From: Protopterus annectens
Lineage: Eukaryota; Chordata; Ceratodontiformes; Protopteridae
Reading direction: 5' to 3'
Length of the DNA: 64,000 nt
Assembly (NCBI RefSeq): GCF_019279795.1
Contig: NC_056745.1
Location: 504,193,359 to 504,257,358, forward strand
The notes under the pieces were generated by a model. That model was not told where the DNA came from. It saw nothing but the letters and a program-made list of their open reading frames with translations, and did not search any database. Below are positions 35,061 to 46,965 of the stretch, piece after piece. The position numbers were made by a program, and so were the translations under genes. Position 1 is the stretch's first letter, and the number at the start of each line of letters is the position of its first letter.

Positions 35061-37012
35061 AAAATGACATCCATCACAGGTTTACTGAGAGATGTGGTTT
35101 GAATAATTAGTTGATTAGCCATGCTGCAAGATTTAGAGTTTTTAGCTGAGTGTGTAGAATTTGATAGTTCTGCTGAGACAGTAGATGAGGGTGTTTGAGG
35201 AAAGTACCACGGAGGAAGGTGTGACATATTCCTTAGAAGCCGGTACCAGTGCTGGCAAGGCCAGTCCGCAGCAATTAGGATCATTTTTGGTTTTTCCTGT
35301 CTGACTTTTAGTAAGACCTTGGAGAGTAGAGGCAGAGGGGGAAAGGCATAGACTGATAGGTTTTTCCAGCTGAAGGATACAGAATCTACTTTCCATGCAT
35401 TTTTGTGATGAGTTCTTGTGCAGAATTTCTCCAACTGATAGTTTTGGGGAGAGGCAAATAGATCTATGTCTGGGTTCCCCCATTTCTGTGTTATCATCCT
35501 GAAGATTTGTGGATCCGGTTTCCATTCATGCGGGTCTATAAGATTTCTGCTTATGTCGTCTGCCACAGTATTTTGCTTTCCTGGCAGGAATTGAGCTTGA
35601 AGATGTATTTGGTGAGTCAAGGCTGTGTTCCACAAGGCCATGGCTAGTCTGCAAAGGGGGTAGGAATGTGTACCCCCCTGCTTGTTTATGTACCACATGT
35701 CTGTGGTGTTGTCCGTCTTTATCAGTAGTTGTCCTGGATTAAGTAAGTCCTTGAAGGCTGTCAGAGCATTCTGAACAGCTAGCATTTCTTTCTGGTTGAT
35801 ATGCAGATGCATTTGGTTTGGGCTCCATTTGCCCTGAATGCATCTCCCTGCCAGGTGGGCCCCCCAAGCATAGTCTGATGCATCTGTAGTTAGGGTTTGG
35901 GTGGCAGGGGGTAGAGTGAATGACAGCCCCTTGTTTTGGTGACATGTCTCTGCCCACCAAAGAAACTCCTGTTGTACGCAGGTATTGAGAGGAATCATTG
36001 TTTCCAGGCTGTGACAATGTTGACTCCATAAACTTTTTAGGTACCATTTAAGTTTCATCATATGCAGTCTCGCATATGGAATTAGTAGAATGCAGGATGA
36101 CATGAACCCCAAAGCCTGCAAAATTTGTCTTGCAGATAACTGGGTTTTTGTTGCCATTTGTTTGAAGTATGTTGCCAATTGCCTTTGTTCGTCTGGCATG
36201 AGGTAAGCCATCTGGGCAGCTGTATTCAAGCTTGCACCCAGGAATGTAATTATTTGAGAGGGTACCAGTCGTGATTTCTTTTCGTTTATGGTGTACCCTA
36301 GGCATGCTAGAAGCCTTTTTACAAATGCCAGATGTTGAAGAATGTCCTTGTCCTCTGCTTGAATGAGACAATCGTCCAGATAAGGATAAATGTTAAAGTT
36401 TCTTTGTCTGCAGAATGCAATTACTGGTGCCAGGCACTTTGTAAAGACCCTGGGCGCAGTAGATAAGCCAAGGGGCAGTGCAGAGAATTGGTAATGCAAA
36501 AAACCTGCTTTGAAGAGGAGGTATCTTCTGCATGATTCCCTTATTGGGATATGCAGGTATGCCTCTTTTAAGTCTAGAGTTACTAACCAAGCATTCTCGC
36601 CTGGCATACGCAGTAGCTGTTGTAAAGTCAGCATTCTGAATTTTGGAATGTCCAGGAATGTGTTCAGAATCGACAAGTCCAGGATTGGACATCATGAATT
36701 GTCTTTTCTGGGTACCAGGAAAAGTCTTGAATAAAATCCTTGTCCTTTTTCCTTTTCTGGTACCAGTTGAATAGCCCCCATATCCATGAGGGACATGACT
36801 TGTTTCTGGGTCTCTGCCCACTGGTTTTGTGGCAGATCCGGCCATCCGTTTGGAATTAGCGAAGTATGGAAATTAAATCTGTACCCCTGGGATACTATGT
36901 TTAATACCCACTTGTCCTGGGTAATTATCTGCCAATTTTGAGCATGAAGTCCTAGTTTCCCCCCAAGGGGGCTGTAAAAGATAAGTGCTTGGAGATGGTA
37001 GAGGAAAGTCAT
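34979..37012 (-). pseudogene. DIRS-C RT-RNase H-methyltransferase-like gene
   Basis: 37012-36692 encodes the N-terminal part (GGKLGLHAQNWQIITQDKWV, FYSRLFLVPRK). After one shift near 36690, 36676-34979 is 565 codons without interruption. It has FRMLTLQQLL, LDLKEAYLHI, FSALPLGLST (Phe to Leu change in the PFG box), YPYLDDCLIQA and GYTINEKKS. RNase H shows TTDASDYAWGAH, QKEMLAVQNA, TDNTTDMWYINKQGG and NTVADDISRNLIDPHEW. The methyltransferase-like segment is IDLFASPQNYQLEKFC, YAFPPLPLLSKVL, LIAADWPCQHWY. An indel near 35200 lets this frame run on into the recombinase N-terminus. Confidence 0.88.
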
Positions 37013-37047
37013 TGAGACTGCTTACTGTAGGGTTGTGCTTTGTTTCC

Positions 37048-38826
37048 TCAAGATTTGGAGGTGGAGGCACCCCATTGCTTTGACCTGTAAGAACCCTGTG
37101 ATTGATATCTGGAGCCTTTTGAGCACCTGGGTTTGCCCTGAGTGGCTCTGTTGGACACAGGAAAGGACCAATTTTTAGTAGGCCAGTGCCTACTGAATCT
37201 GGGTGGCTGCACTTGCAAGAAATCTTTTACAGTTTGCTTAGATTTAGCTTTGTCTTTCATTTTCTTTAAAACCTCTTCTGTCTTATTGCCAGAGTATCGT
37301 GCTGCAAAGGGGCATCCAACAATTTAGCTTTAACATGATCAGGCAGATTTTGCTCCTTGAGCCAGGCATGCCTTCTAATCACAGATTCAGTAACGGCGGC
37401 CCTACAAGAGGCCTCCAAGGAATCAAAATCACATTGCAAATTATGCTTTCCAACCTGTTCTGCTGAATGCAATAAATCCTGTAACTCTCTATTTTCCACA
37501 CAATCAGAAATCAACATCATTTTCTGTTTCAGTAATCCCATAACATGCTGTTGACATTTAAGCATATGAAACTGGCAGTTTAAAGCCCTGATTGCCAAAG
37601 TTGCAGACATATAAACCTTCTTACCCCATCTACCCAGCGCCCTGGAATCTCTATCAGAAGGGGTAGGATTTTTGGCTGTAGAAGCCTTAACACCCTTGGG
37701 ACCCTGAGAAATAGTCTGAGGGTCAGCAGCAGGATTTTTGAAAAGAAATTTGTGGGAGTCAGGAACCCTGTAATATCTGTCTGGCTTACTAGGAGCCGGA
37801 GGCAGGGAATCAGGAGCCATGCTTGATTCCGAGAACACATCATCAATAATGTCTAATACAAGAGGTATTGCCAAAGGCCTATGCTGAGGAAGAAGGAGGA
37901 AAGCCCTAAGCCTCTTTTTTGTTTCAGATAAGTCCCGACTTTCCCAGTGAAAAAGTTCCCTTTAAGTATGCAAAGTTTATCAAAAAGAGTAATCCTCAGG
38001 AGGAGATGCAGACGGGATGGATTCCTCTGCATCAGAATCCTCATAGTGTGGAATAGAAAATTCCTGATCAGAAGAGGAATCAGAAGAAATGGAAACCTGA
38101 TCTGAAGATTCATAATCAGTGCCTTGCCTAGGCCTCTTAGCAGGGGCAGGGGGGTTGGGAACCCCTGATCAAGGTAATTAAATCCTCAGCCATTTTGATA
38201 ATATGTTTTTTAGGCATAGGGGCCTGACCACGTGGCTCATGCGTCATTTTTTTAGACATAGAAGTTGGTTTTGACCTTGTTTTTGTTGCTGGCATCGGTT
38301 TAATGTAAAAATGTTGAGGCATGGAAACACCCTCAGATGCCGGTGCCTGCTCAGCAGCTCTGGACCCATCCAAGGGAGAGACATCCGCAGGTTCAATACT
38401 TTGCGAATCTTGCGGCATACCGGACTCCGAATGGGTCTCGGTAGAGGCCTGCGACTCAAAAGTAGCGGGTATCAGGGGCTGCGAAAGCGCCTCACTGAGT
38501 ACCGGTGAACCAGCAACTGGCTTTGGAGAAGCTTTGTCGTCGATTTTGGACCTCGACGGTCTGTCTCTGTCTTTTTCCTTGCTTTTTTTGTGAACTCCGG
38601 TAGTCGGATTGCTAACCGACGACATTTCAGGATAGTTAAATCTTGAACCAAAATATTTAGAAGCAAAAATATACAGACGCTTTATAGTGCGTTGGTTAAA
38701 TTTAGCACAAAACCGACAGCAAGGCACTTTGTGATCAGGGCCTAGGCAAGGAATACAGTACAAATGAAAATACTTATGAGGTATTTGCTTCCCACAAGTA
38801 ATGCAATTATTAACTTTTACTGCCAT
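37048..38826 (-). pseudogene. DIRS-C gag-like ORF1
   Basis: ATG at 38826. N-terminal MAVKVNNCITCGKQIPH, CIPCLGPDH and CCRFCAKF form the Cys module; KRTIKR and a Ser/Pro-rich segment follow, then PKKHIIKMAEDLITLIRGS. A frame change near 38140 follows. The continuous KKRLRAFLLLPQHRPLAIPL link (absent from B and D) leads into 37874-37266 with DRYYRVPDSHKFLFK, RALGRWGKKVYMSATLAIRA and VIRRHAWLKEQNLPDHVKAK. The basic end (QGSYRSKQWGASTS) is in 37260-37048. Confidence 0.8.
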
Positions 38827-39137
38827 CGGTAAGGAGCAACAAAAAGTTTCCCCAACGGGGTACTTAGCTTTAGTTTGAAGACTTCTGTTCTGAAACTTGA
38901 ATACAAAAATTTCAGGAGTCGGCCGACCGGCACTTGCAAACTGCTTCTGCTTCAGGCACCGCGCGGCAAGAAAGTGATTAAAATGGTGTCAGCGGCATGT
39001 TCTATACCCCTGACGTCATAGAAGAGGAGACAGTAACTGACGCAGGACCCAAGACTTTGTTATTCAGGCCGACTGAGGGCAACCTGCCAGCAGATTACCC
39101 AAATGTAATGACTGCAACAGTGAAACACAAAGAACAT

Positions 39138-40900
39138 CTACCAGGGAATGAAACATACTACACACTGTGTTCCTAAAGAAATTACTGTTACTTCGTGTTG
39201 CGTTTTACCACTGTTGATGTGCAGTGATCAATTTGTTGCTAGAGACCTCTGCCACACTGAAATCTAAACCAATGCACAGAAGATTAATTATAGATTATAT
39301 GGAATCAAAACAGCCACTATGTAAAAACTAACTGGGAATGAGGTGTTCAGTGGAAAAACTGCAGATGGAATGTGGAAAGTTTTGAAAGAGAAATTGAGTG
39401 AAAAAGAATCAAAAAAATGTTTAGCATCAGGATCTAGGCATACAACGTCATGGGGGTATATTTCCATACGAACAAGATGGAAGAAAAGTTGAACTACAAC
39501 TCTGAAAATTGAAATAAACAAGCTGGGCAAACAAATTAAGCAAAGTGTGAGACAAAATAAAAAAAACAATTGAAGAAAATGTATATAAAGATACTGAGCA
39601 TAATAGGAAACCTTTTTCTAGATACATAAGATGTGGAAGGAGTAAAGACATACAACTTGATAAAATGTGTGCAGAGTCTAAAATTTATTCTCAGACAACA
39701 TACTCTAGACATATTTACAAAACCTTAGGCAAAACAATTTTGCTCCACAAAAGGGGATGATAAGTTGCCCTAGTGATAATCAGGAATCAAATCAGATTAT
39801 ATTGGCAAACTAGATCCAAACAAAGCACAGGCAGGAGACTGAATTAGTAATAATGACCTGAGAACACTAGCAAAAGCTTACAGTACCATTATATCTATTA
39901 CTTACTAGACCATATAAATATGGGGAGATTCCTCAAGACTGAAGACATGCAATTATTAAACCTGTCTTTAAGGGAAATGGGAGTTAGACAAATCCAGAGT
40001 CATACAGACCCTTAAATCTACTTTCATGTTGTGGAAACATAATGGAGAAGTTAATATTGGGCAACTTACTGTCAGAATTGAGTTGGGACTTTAAATGATA
40101 TATCACCATGCATACGTTGAAAACAGATCTATTGCCATATATGGCAATATGATCTATGTATGATGTTCTATAACAATATAATAACAGCCATAAATGACAA
40201 ATTGTGCTGTGATGTAATTCATATAGATTTAACTTCAGCATTTGACAGGGTCATACACAAAACTCTGATCAATAAATTAGAACAACTAGGTATTGATGTA
40301 CTCTTGATAAGATGGATATAGCTGCATGGCTTACAAATAGGACAAGGCAATTATCATACAGGAAATGGACAGGTGAAATTCTTGGTTGCAGTCAGGATGT
40401 CTCACAGAGCTCCTTCTTAGGCCCTTATTTGCTTAGCTTGCATCTTTCAGATCTATCTTTTTCATCTGGGGTATTCTACAGTCTACATGCAGATGACCAG
40501 AAATTGGGTAAACTGATTACATGCGCTACAGATAAGGCATGTCTGCAAAAGAACTCGACTAAACTGACCACTTGGGCACAAGACGATAATAAGCTGATAA
40601 ATACATAAAAAACTAAGCATATAAGATTTGGGAAACATAAATTGAAAGGTGAATATTTAATATAGCACACAGTGATTGAAACTGTAGATTCATTTAAGGA
40701 CTTTGGTATATGGGTAGATCCAGCTTAGAGTTTTTGTAATCATATCAACCAACGGGTTAGTGAAGTTATAGAACTATAGGTTGTACAAAAAAATCTTTAT
40801 AAAGTCTAGAAAATTAGAAATGATGAAGCCATTGTTTGTTAGCTACATTAGACCCAAACTTGAGTATCAAACAACAATATGAAAACCTTATAAGAAAAAA
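39138..40900 (+). pseudogene. CR1-like LINE connector and reverse transcriptase
   Basis: Resumes after DIRS-C. Recognisable are FSGKTADGMWKVLKEKLSEK (endonuclease-RT connector), PESYRPLNLLSCCGNIMEKL (RT fingers), MAAWLTNRTRQLSYRKW-like, FLGPYLLSLHLSDL, HADDQKLGKLI (catalytic box, one Ala for Tyr/Phe), TTWAQDDNKL, KHIRFGKHKL and SYIRPKLEYQTTI. At least ten stops interrupt it. DIRS-E begins at 40901, directly after the PYKKK codons. Confidence 0.75.
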
Positions 40901-41125
40901 AGAAGTTATGTACTCACCATAACATTCCATGTTTGTTGTCCTTGATCTTGCTTTCCTTCTTGCTGATTGGGTTCGGAGTCGATCCTCGTCTCAGACTTGT
41001 CTGCATTCTAAAGCTTGAGAGCTTCCACTGGCTCGAGGTTAGACCCTATCCCAACATGCCTAGCGAGAGTTACCCAGATCTCGTTTGTGATAACCCATAA
41101 CACTAGGCTATAATATGCAAATATA

Positions 41126-41128
<3 letters not shown>

Positions 41129-41190
<62 letters not shown>

Positions 41191-41202
41191 ATATCTATAT
41201 AT

Positions 41203-41235
<33 letters not shown>
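41129..41235. repeat. (AT)30 and (CA)16 compound microsatellite
   Basis: Perfect AT at 41129-41188, an ATCT interruption, then (CA)n at 41204-41235. It sits where the DIRS-E recombinase gene would be. Confidence 0.95.
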
Positions 41236-41242
<7 letters not shown>

Positions 41243-41312
41243 CCCACCAAGATAGTGGTAGTAGTAGGACTCTTAGTCTATCCAACTCATAAGGCAGGAA
41301 GGGAATCACAGC

Positions 41313-42041
41313 CTATGTAGTCAAATGATGGATAATTCCTCTCGATCTTCCAGGAGGGGGAAGGGGGTTTGCAATAACCTGTTTCAGGGACCACTCGTGA
41401 GGCATATGGATAGCCCTGCTTAGCTTGTCTACTATCACGTTGGATTTTCCCGGAATGTGCAGCGCAATCAGAAAGCTTTGGGAAGACATTGCCCACTGCC
41501 ATACTCTTAGAGCCTCTTGACACAAGGGGTAGGATCAGGGTCCACCTTGCTTGTTGATGTACTACACTACTGACATATTGTCCGTTTGAAATGCGATCGT
41601 CCCCGTAAGCAGAGAGTCCTGTAGTGCTTGCAACTCCAGCAGCACCGCTCTCATCTCTAGGATGTTGAAGTGGAAGTGGTACTTGTGTTGTTGCAAAGCC
41701 CCTTGAATAGTCTGTCCCAGATAATGCCCCCCCCCCACCCTATCTGGGAAGCGTTCGTGGTCACTGTGGCTACTGGCTGGGGGAGGATGAATGGTCTGCC
41801 TATCGTCACCTGCATACTCTGAAGCCACCATTTTAGTTCCTTCGTCTCTGTGATGAGAATTTCGTGTGATATGGGTAGATTTTGCATGGACCATTGAGCA
41901 AATAGGAGCCACTGTTATATCCTCATGTGGAAGTGTGCCAAAGGAGCTAGTGTTATTGCTGCTGCCACTGAGCCCAGGACTTTGAGAACAAATCTTGCTT
42001 GAATCTTTTTCCTCTCGATTAGGATTGTAACCTGGTGTCAA
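41313..42041 (-). pseudogene. DIRS-E RNase H
   Basis: Segments in order: ILITETKELKWWLQSMQVTI, TTNASQIGWGGGI (first Asp position reads Asn), NILEMRAVLLELQA (catalytic Glu), FQTDNMSVV (Asp), CQEALRVWQWA and SNVIVDKLSRAIHMPHEWSL (final Asp). Spread over three frames. No methyltransferase-like segment follows. Confidence 0.75.
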
Positions 42042-42850
42042 AGGGTCGACACCCTCTCCTTAGGCAATTTTGCTATCATGTCTTTTGTATCTAAAACTGC
42101 CCCTATAAATGTAATATATCGACAGGGCAACCAGGCAGACTTTTCGTACTTTATTGTGATACCTAGCTGTGAGTAAAGGTGGATCGTGGTGTCCCTTGCC
42201 TCGGTTAGTCGATGCTCGGTGGTGGCGGTAAGGAGCCAGTCGACCTGGAATCCTAGACACCTCAGATAAGCCGTGACTACTGCCATGCATTTGGTGAACA
42301 CCCTGGGGGCTGTGGTGAGACCAAATGGCAGAGATCTGAACTGGTAGTGACTGGCTCCCAGCCGTAAGCGTAGAAATCTCCTGGATCGCATGTCCATCTT
42401 GATATGGTAGTACGCATCCTGGAGATCGATGGAGCACATCCAACTGTCCTTTCCCAGAAAGAGAAGTATGGACTGCAGTGTCACCATCTGGAACTTTGTC
42501 TTCTTGACAGACTTGTCGAGTCTGCTGAGATCCAGAATGGGCTTCCAGTCCCCTGTTTTCTTTGGAACTAAAATGAACCTCGAGTAAGTTCTGGATCCAA
42601 TTTGGTCGGCAGGGACTTCTTGGATGACTCGTTTTTCTAGCAACCTTTAAACTTCTAGGGTTGCTTGTTCCCTTAGATTGGGTGGCACATCTGGGATGGA
42701 TTTTTGTTTTCCGGGGAGAGGAGGCAAGGAGAAAGGAATACTGTATCCCCTGGATATTACCGACTGTACCCATGTGTTTTTTGTGATACTTTGCCAGGCT
42801 TCTGGGTACAGTGACAATCTGCCCCCGACTGCCTCCAGAAGTGAACAGGT
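42038..42850 (-). pseudogene. DIRS-E reverse transcriptase lacking the YLDD box
   Basis: After SLYPEAWQSITKNTWVQSVI (43117-42647 frame) the frame 42643-42038 carries SRFILVPKKTGDWKPILDLS, FQMVTLQSILLFLG, CSIDLQDAYYHI (first catalytic Asp) and FRSLPFGLTTAPRVFTK. At the catalytic box it reads GFQVDWLL, where DIRS-F has GIQVFTYLDDWLL. The FTYLD codons are missing, an in-frame deletion that removes one of the paired Asp and the YL. The enzyme would be dead although the frame stays open. Confidence 0.82.
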
Positions 42851-42859
42851 GGGCCTCCT

Positions 42860-45143
42860 TTCAGGAGCGCTGGAAGGGCCTACCAAAGAATGCATCTCTG
42901 TCGCCCTGACTCTGTGGATCCCCACTGCCACGAGGGCGGTGACACCCATTATTATTCCCCCCTCTGTCCCTGGGGGAAAACTCACCACGTGCATCAGGCG
43001 AAGCTCCCTGGGATTTCCAGAACCATATTTTTCCGCCTTTTTGACCTCTGGGATAAGGTCTAGTAGGTGTGGAAAAACATACTCCCACATCAGAGAGAGT
43101 CTTGCCATCTTGTTCACACCTGGTGAGAGTCTTTTACCTTGGGCCCGAACAACAATGAGCCATCAAATGGGGAGTTGGTAAAGGAGGACTTGAAGGCTCC
43201 GCAAATTGACAAAGGTGCATCCAGGAATGTCTCCATAGGGCGACTCCTGTGCCTGCTGTCCTGCTCACTCCATCGGCTGCATAGGAGATAAGCCGCATGG
43301 AGGAGTTAATTACAGAAGATAAGGTTGCAAGCTGAGAAGCAGCTTTGTCTGCAGCTCCCGCAGCTGTAGGATCCTGTAGGGTATCTCCTAGCTCTTTCAG
43401 GAGATCCCTCTGGAGATGGGTGTAATGAGATAAATAATTCCGTGACCTAAGGGTAAAGGCCAGTGAAGAAAAGACATGCTTCCCGTATCTGTCCATCATA
43501 TGGGACTCCTTGTTTGGCACATGGACAGAAGAACAGGTTTCTGCTAATTCCTTCTTTGTGGCTGCCACAACCACCATAGCATCAATTGGCACGCCCTTAG
43601 TCAGGAAAGGTTTGTCATCCGGGTGCAGTGATAAACGTATTGGGCCTCCGCTGAACTGGTTCTGTTGATTCTGGGGAGCTCCATGCCTTTCGACTTACTA
43701 CCCCTAGCAGTGGGTTGGACGGCGGAGACACTCAAGAGGTGGAGGGTCGGGAACCGAATGTGTCCAGGTACATGGACTCATCTTCAGAAGGGGAAAGGGA
43801 TTTCCAGCCACACCTCTGCTTGAGGATTTCCAGGGTGTCGGAAAAACAGACAACCTCAGAGGGTGACCGTGGGGATCCTTCAGAGTCCTCCAAGTCTGTG
43901 CCCGATGTCAGGAATCAGGGGAGTCCAAATGCTTCCTATTGCAAGTCCTTTTCCAAGGTACCTCCTCCGAGGAATGCTCTGGAGATGTTTCGGTAGGGGG
44001 GGGTTGCCCAAAGGGGCATCCTGGGGCATTGGTTCCCTATGGCTGGGGAGGAGGGGTGGTTCGGAGGTGGACACTGGGCCGGAAGGGGAAGAAGCAACTG
44101 GAGCAGAGGGTGGAGCGGTCTGAGAGTACAGCATACGTCACCTCGAAGGCACCACAATCCCGGCCCGAAAGGGTCTCCGGCTCCAAAGAGGCAGGAGATC
44201 GCCTCCGAACCGAGGGTGATGGCTCCAAGGCCGATGTAGGCGCTGAACTTGCCTGCACCAAAGCTCCAAGTGGGAGAGCATGATCTGACTAGGGTCCGTT
44301 CTTGCTCTCCCCCCTGGAGCCAATGAGGGAGCGTCATCCCCCAGAACCCTCAACAGAAGATGGTATCGAAGGGATTGGAGCAGATGTCAGACCTGAGAGA
44401 CCTGGAGTTTTCGCATCAGACGGTTTCACCACAATGACCACCATGCACTCCTGTTCCGAGCTCAGGTGAGTCGGAGGAGGAATCGACGATGGGGTAAGGT
44501 TGGACAGTCAGCTCCACTTTTACATGGGCTGGTCTCGATAAAATTTTTGCCAAGGTCGGTGTCCTGAGAAGCCTCTTCACCACCCTCTCCACATCGTCAT
44601 CCGAAAGGCTCCTGGATGATCGAGAGGAATGGGTGGACGATTGGTGACTGCCTGCCACAGACTGGAGAATCGGGGACTGTGGCACGGAACGCACCAGTTC
44701 TATGCAGGGAGACCTAGGATCTTTTATGGCTCCTAGACAGTTCCGATGGTACTGATGGAACCAAAGGAGATAAAGCCCTGTTGGACCAGACAGCTACTGG
44801 ATCCGACGAACTTGACAGTTTGTCTTTAACCCTTCGATGGTTCCGAAACCGGAGCTGGCGAAGATGTCAATTTGGGAGGTTTGTCTGATTTTCCTGCCCG
44901 AGTCTCTTCCTTAGATGCCTCAAATGGCTCTTTCAACAAACCCCTCAAGATTAGTTTGTTCTTGCACTCTTGTAGGACTCTAGAGCTAAAACCATGACAA
45001 ACAGAACAAGAGTCCTGCAGGGGAACAGCTCCCAAACAGTACACCCAGCTGGTATGGCCATCAGTTAGAGACATCTTTTGGGTGCAGGAACCACATTTCT
45101 TGAATCCAGAAGGCTTGAATTCTTTAGCAGCTTCCTTGGACAT
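42860..45143 (-). pseudogene. DIRS-E gag-like ORF1
   Basis: ATG at 45143. Cys module C17-x2-C20, H30, C36LG, C46-x2-C49; the Cys expected at position 33 is Trp. Later segments in other frames include SDDDVERVVKRLLRTPTLAK (about 44600) and a central domain 43592-43134 with MDRYGKHVFSSLAFTLRSRN and TGVALWRHSWMHLCQF, equivalent to DRWGKKVY…RRHAWL of group 1. The region 43600-44800 is strongly Pro/Ser/Gly-rich. Frame breaks are frequent. Confidence 0.7.
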
Positions 45144-45796
45144 ATTTATCACAATGCAACAGCGATCAACAAGATAGTACAATAGAAATATAGAGACACA
45201 CACACGTCAAAAAACAGACAGTAAAGTTTTGTTTTTTTTTTTAAAGGGGAAAGAAAATGGAAGGAGGAGAGTCTAAGTAAACAACTCCTCTGACCAAGTA
45301 GATGCATCTAACTTAAATGGCTAGCTCCTGATAGAGAAGGGAAATAAGGTAGAGACCTCTTACTAAAATGGGCTGAAAGGGCAGGACGAATCCTTTAACT
45401 TAAATGGATTCGTAAGTTAGAAGGAGGGAGATGATAGGCCTGAAAGAAAGGGAAATGACGGCCTCAACAATAAACAACAACTAAACAGGCGATAGATGGA
45501 GGGATAGACATACAACAGATTCTACTACCCTACGGAAAAAACTGTGCTACCAAAAACTAACATTTTATGAGAAAATATTATAGAAAACAATTCAACTTAG
45601 CCTGAGCCAGTCGTCAGCAATCCCTAAGCTTCAAGCGGCAAACGAGCTCTGGGTAACTCTCGCTAGGCATGTTGGGATAGGGTCCAGTCTCAAGTTAGTG
45701 GAAGCTCTCGAGCTTTAGAATGCAGCCGAGTCAGAGCAGAGGATCAGCTCCAAACCCAACCAGCAAGAAGGAAGGCCCGATAGGGACAACATAACA

Positions 45797-46235
45797 TCAA
45801 GTGTTAGTAAACTGGAAAAGTTACAGTGGAAATATACCAAAGGCATCCATGGATGTGAAAATTTAAGCTATTATGAAAGACTAAAATATCTGAACTTGTA
45901 CAGTGTCTCTTATAGATATCTAAGAGGAGATCGTATTCAGGTATATAGGGAATACAGAGACAAATATCTCTGTGAATGCTTGGGGTTATCAAAAAAAGTA
46001 CTACAGAATCAGACAATCAATGTATAATATTCTATAGGAATGAAAAGTGTACTAATTGGTTCTCTGAGAAAGCAGCTGATGCATGGAAAAGACTACCAAA
46101 TTACATTAAAGCAATAACTAGTTTAGATATTTTAAGAACAACCTGGCCACTTATGGGAACAACTGTTTTGGTATACTGACGGGCTAGAAAGGGATTAATG
46201 TCACTGCTTGAAATATTTGTATGTATGTATGTAAA
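45797..46235 (+). pseudogene. CR1-like LINE RT C-terminus and 3' end
   Basis: SSVSKLEKLQWKYTKGIHG, LSYYERLKYLNLYSVSYRYL, RGDRIQVYREYRDK, NEKCTNWFSEKAADAWKRLP and ITSLDILR are the conserved tail of CR1/L2 RT ORFs. A stop at about 46180 is followed by a short untranslated region and a GTATGTATGTATGT tail typical of CR1/L2 3' ends. Confidence 0.78.
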
Positions 46236-46288
46236 AGAAGGGAGGACCACTGCTGCCTGGGCCAAAAGGGAGTTTCCACAGAGATCTT

Positions 46289-46556
46289 GGGCGGCACAGT
46301 GGTGCAGCGGTTAACGTTGTCGCCTCACAGCAAGAGGTTCTCCGGTTCGATTCTCGGCTGGGGTGCCTTCTGTGTGGAGTTTGCATGTTCTCCCTGTGTT
46401 CGCGTGGGTTTCCTCCGGGTACTCCGGCTTCCTCCCACATTCCAAAGACATGCATCTGGAGCGTTTCTCCCCGGGCCTCCGCTGAAAACAGGCTCTGTGG
46501 AACCTAGTCGGACATTCCCGGTCAGCAAATGTTAAATAAATAAAAATAAAAAATAA
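46289..46556 (+). mobile_element. tRNA-derived SINE, full-length
   Basis: GGGCGGCACAGTGGTGCAGC start; A box TGGTGCAGCGG (46300-46310) and B box GGTTCGATTCT (46344-46354). The body has the widespread vertebrate segment GTGTGGAGTTTGCATGTTCT and GTGGGTTTCCTCCGGGTACT, and it ends in an A-rich (AAATAAAT)n tail. Short target duplication ATCTT (46284-46288, 46557-46561). The V-SINE-like family assignment is tentative. Confidence 0.85.
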
Positions 46557-46965
46557 ATCTTTGGAATGTCTTTCAGTATCTTCTGAATGACCCTGGGTGT
46601 TGGTGAAAAGGGTGGAAAAACATACAGGAACATTCTTGTCCACTGAAAAGATGAGAGAAGAAAATAAATTAAAATAAAATAAATGAAAAGAAAATGCATA
46701 CTTTTTCCATGCCTTATTGTGTGGAGTCCTGGAGCAGAATTTTGCTTGTTGTGACCTAAGGCAAAAAGATCTTTCTGAGGCGCTCCCCACAGCTGGATCA
46801 GTTCCTAGGAGACCCACTAATTCAGTTTTCATTCATGAAGGTCTGTTCTGGTCCTACTCAGCTTGTATGACACGAAATATTGTTCTGATGGGATGCAAGA
46901 TGCTTGTAGAGTAAGACTGTGCTAAAAAGTTATATCCCCGGCTACCATGGCTAGTCTGCATAGTT

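Larger units (their letters stand above)
33539..39137 (-). mobile_element. DIRS-C (group 1, A/C subfamily)
   Basis: A 5.6-kb DIRS element in the LINE endonuclease, with ends AGTACAGTTGTGTACAC (33539) and AGAACAT (39137), ITRs of about 200 bp and an ICR at 33933-34036. It has the left-end variant of DIRS-A. The flanks show no target-site duplication. Gene order and orientation are as in the other copies. Its RT-RNase H region is the longest uninterrupted one in the window. Confidence 0.92.
40901..45796 (-). mobile_element. DIRS-E (group 2), missing recombinase
   Basis: Inverted termini: AGAAGTTATGTACTCACCAT… on the left (40901-41105) and the inverse of CCTTCTTGCTGATTGGGTT on the right (about 45590-45796). 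The LINE frame PYKKK|SSVSKLEK is continuous across the element, so it inserted precisely without target duplication. Inside are gag, RT and RNase H on the minus strand. The 3' region that should hold the methyltransferase-like and recombinase segments is reduced to about 200 bp of (AT)n/(CA)n between 41110 and 41310. It would depend on another element for integration. Confidence 0.85.
32240..46235 (+). mobile_element. CR1-like LINE, decayed, split by SINE, DIRS-C and DIRS-E
   Basis: Plus-strand fragments in correct LINE order: ORF1 with esterase motifs (32240-32800), endonuclease (32840-33538), connector and RT (39138-40900), and C-terminal RT region (45797-46190). The 3' end has a short (GTAT)n tail at about 46218-46235. 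ORF1 esterase plus RT signatures (TRTRQLSYRKW, ADDQKLGKLI, FGIWVDPA, SYIRPKLEYQTT, YRYLRGDRIQVYR) place it in the CR1/L2-like Jockey superfamily. Many in-frame stops show it is old. Three younger elements sit inside it. Confidence 0.78.

Noticed and set aside
34979..36676. RT-recombinase fusion polyprotein in DIRS-C (and a similar merge in DIRS-A)
   Set aside because: The frame continuity into VILEARRPSTK results from a single-base indel near 35200, and in A from an extra G after HQHW. B and D keep separate overlapping frames, so this is decay, not a real fusion.
41008..41309. Open frames with Cys-Val and Tyr-Ile runs
   Set aside because: Translation of the (CA)n/(AT)n compound microsatellite in DIRS-E.
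46289..46360. Functional tRNA gene
   Set aside because: A and B boxes are present, but the sequence continues into a SINE body with A-rich tail and target duplication, and it lacks a proper cloverleaf.
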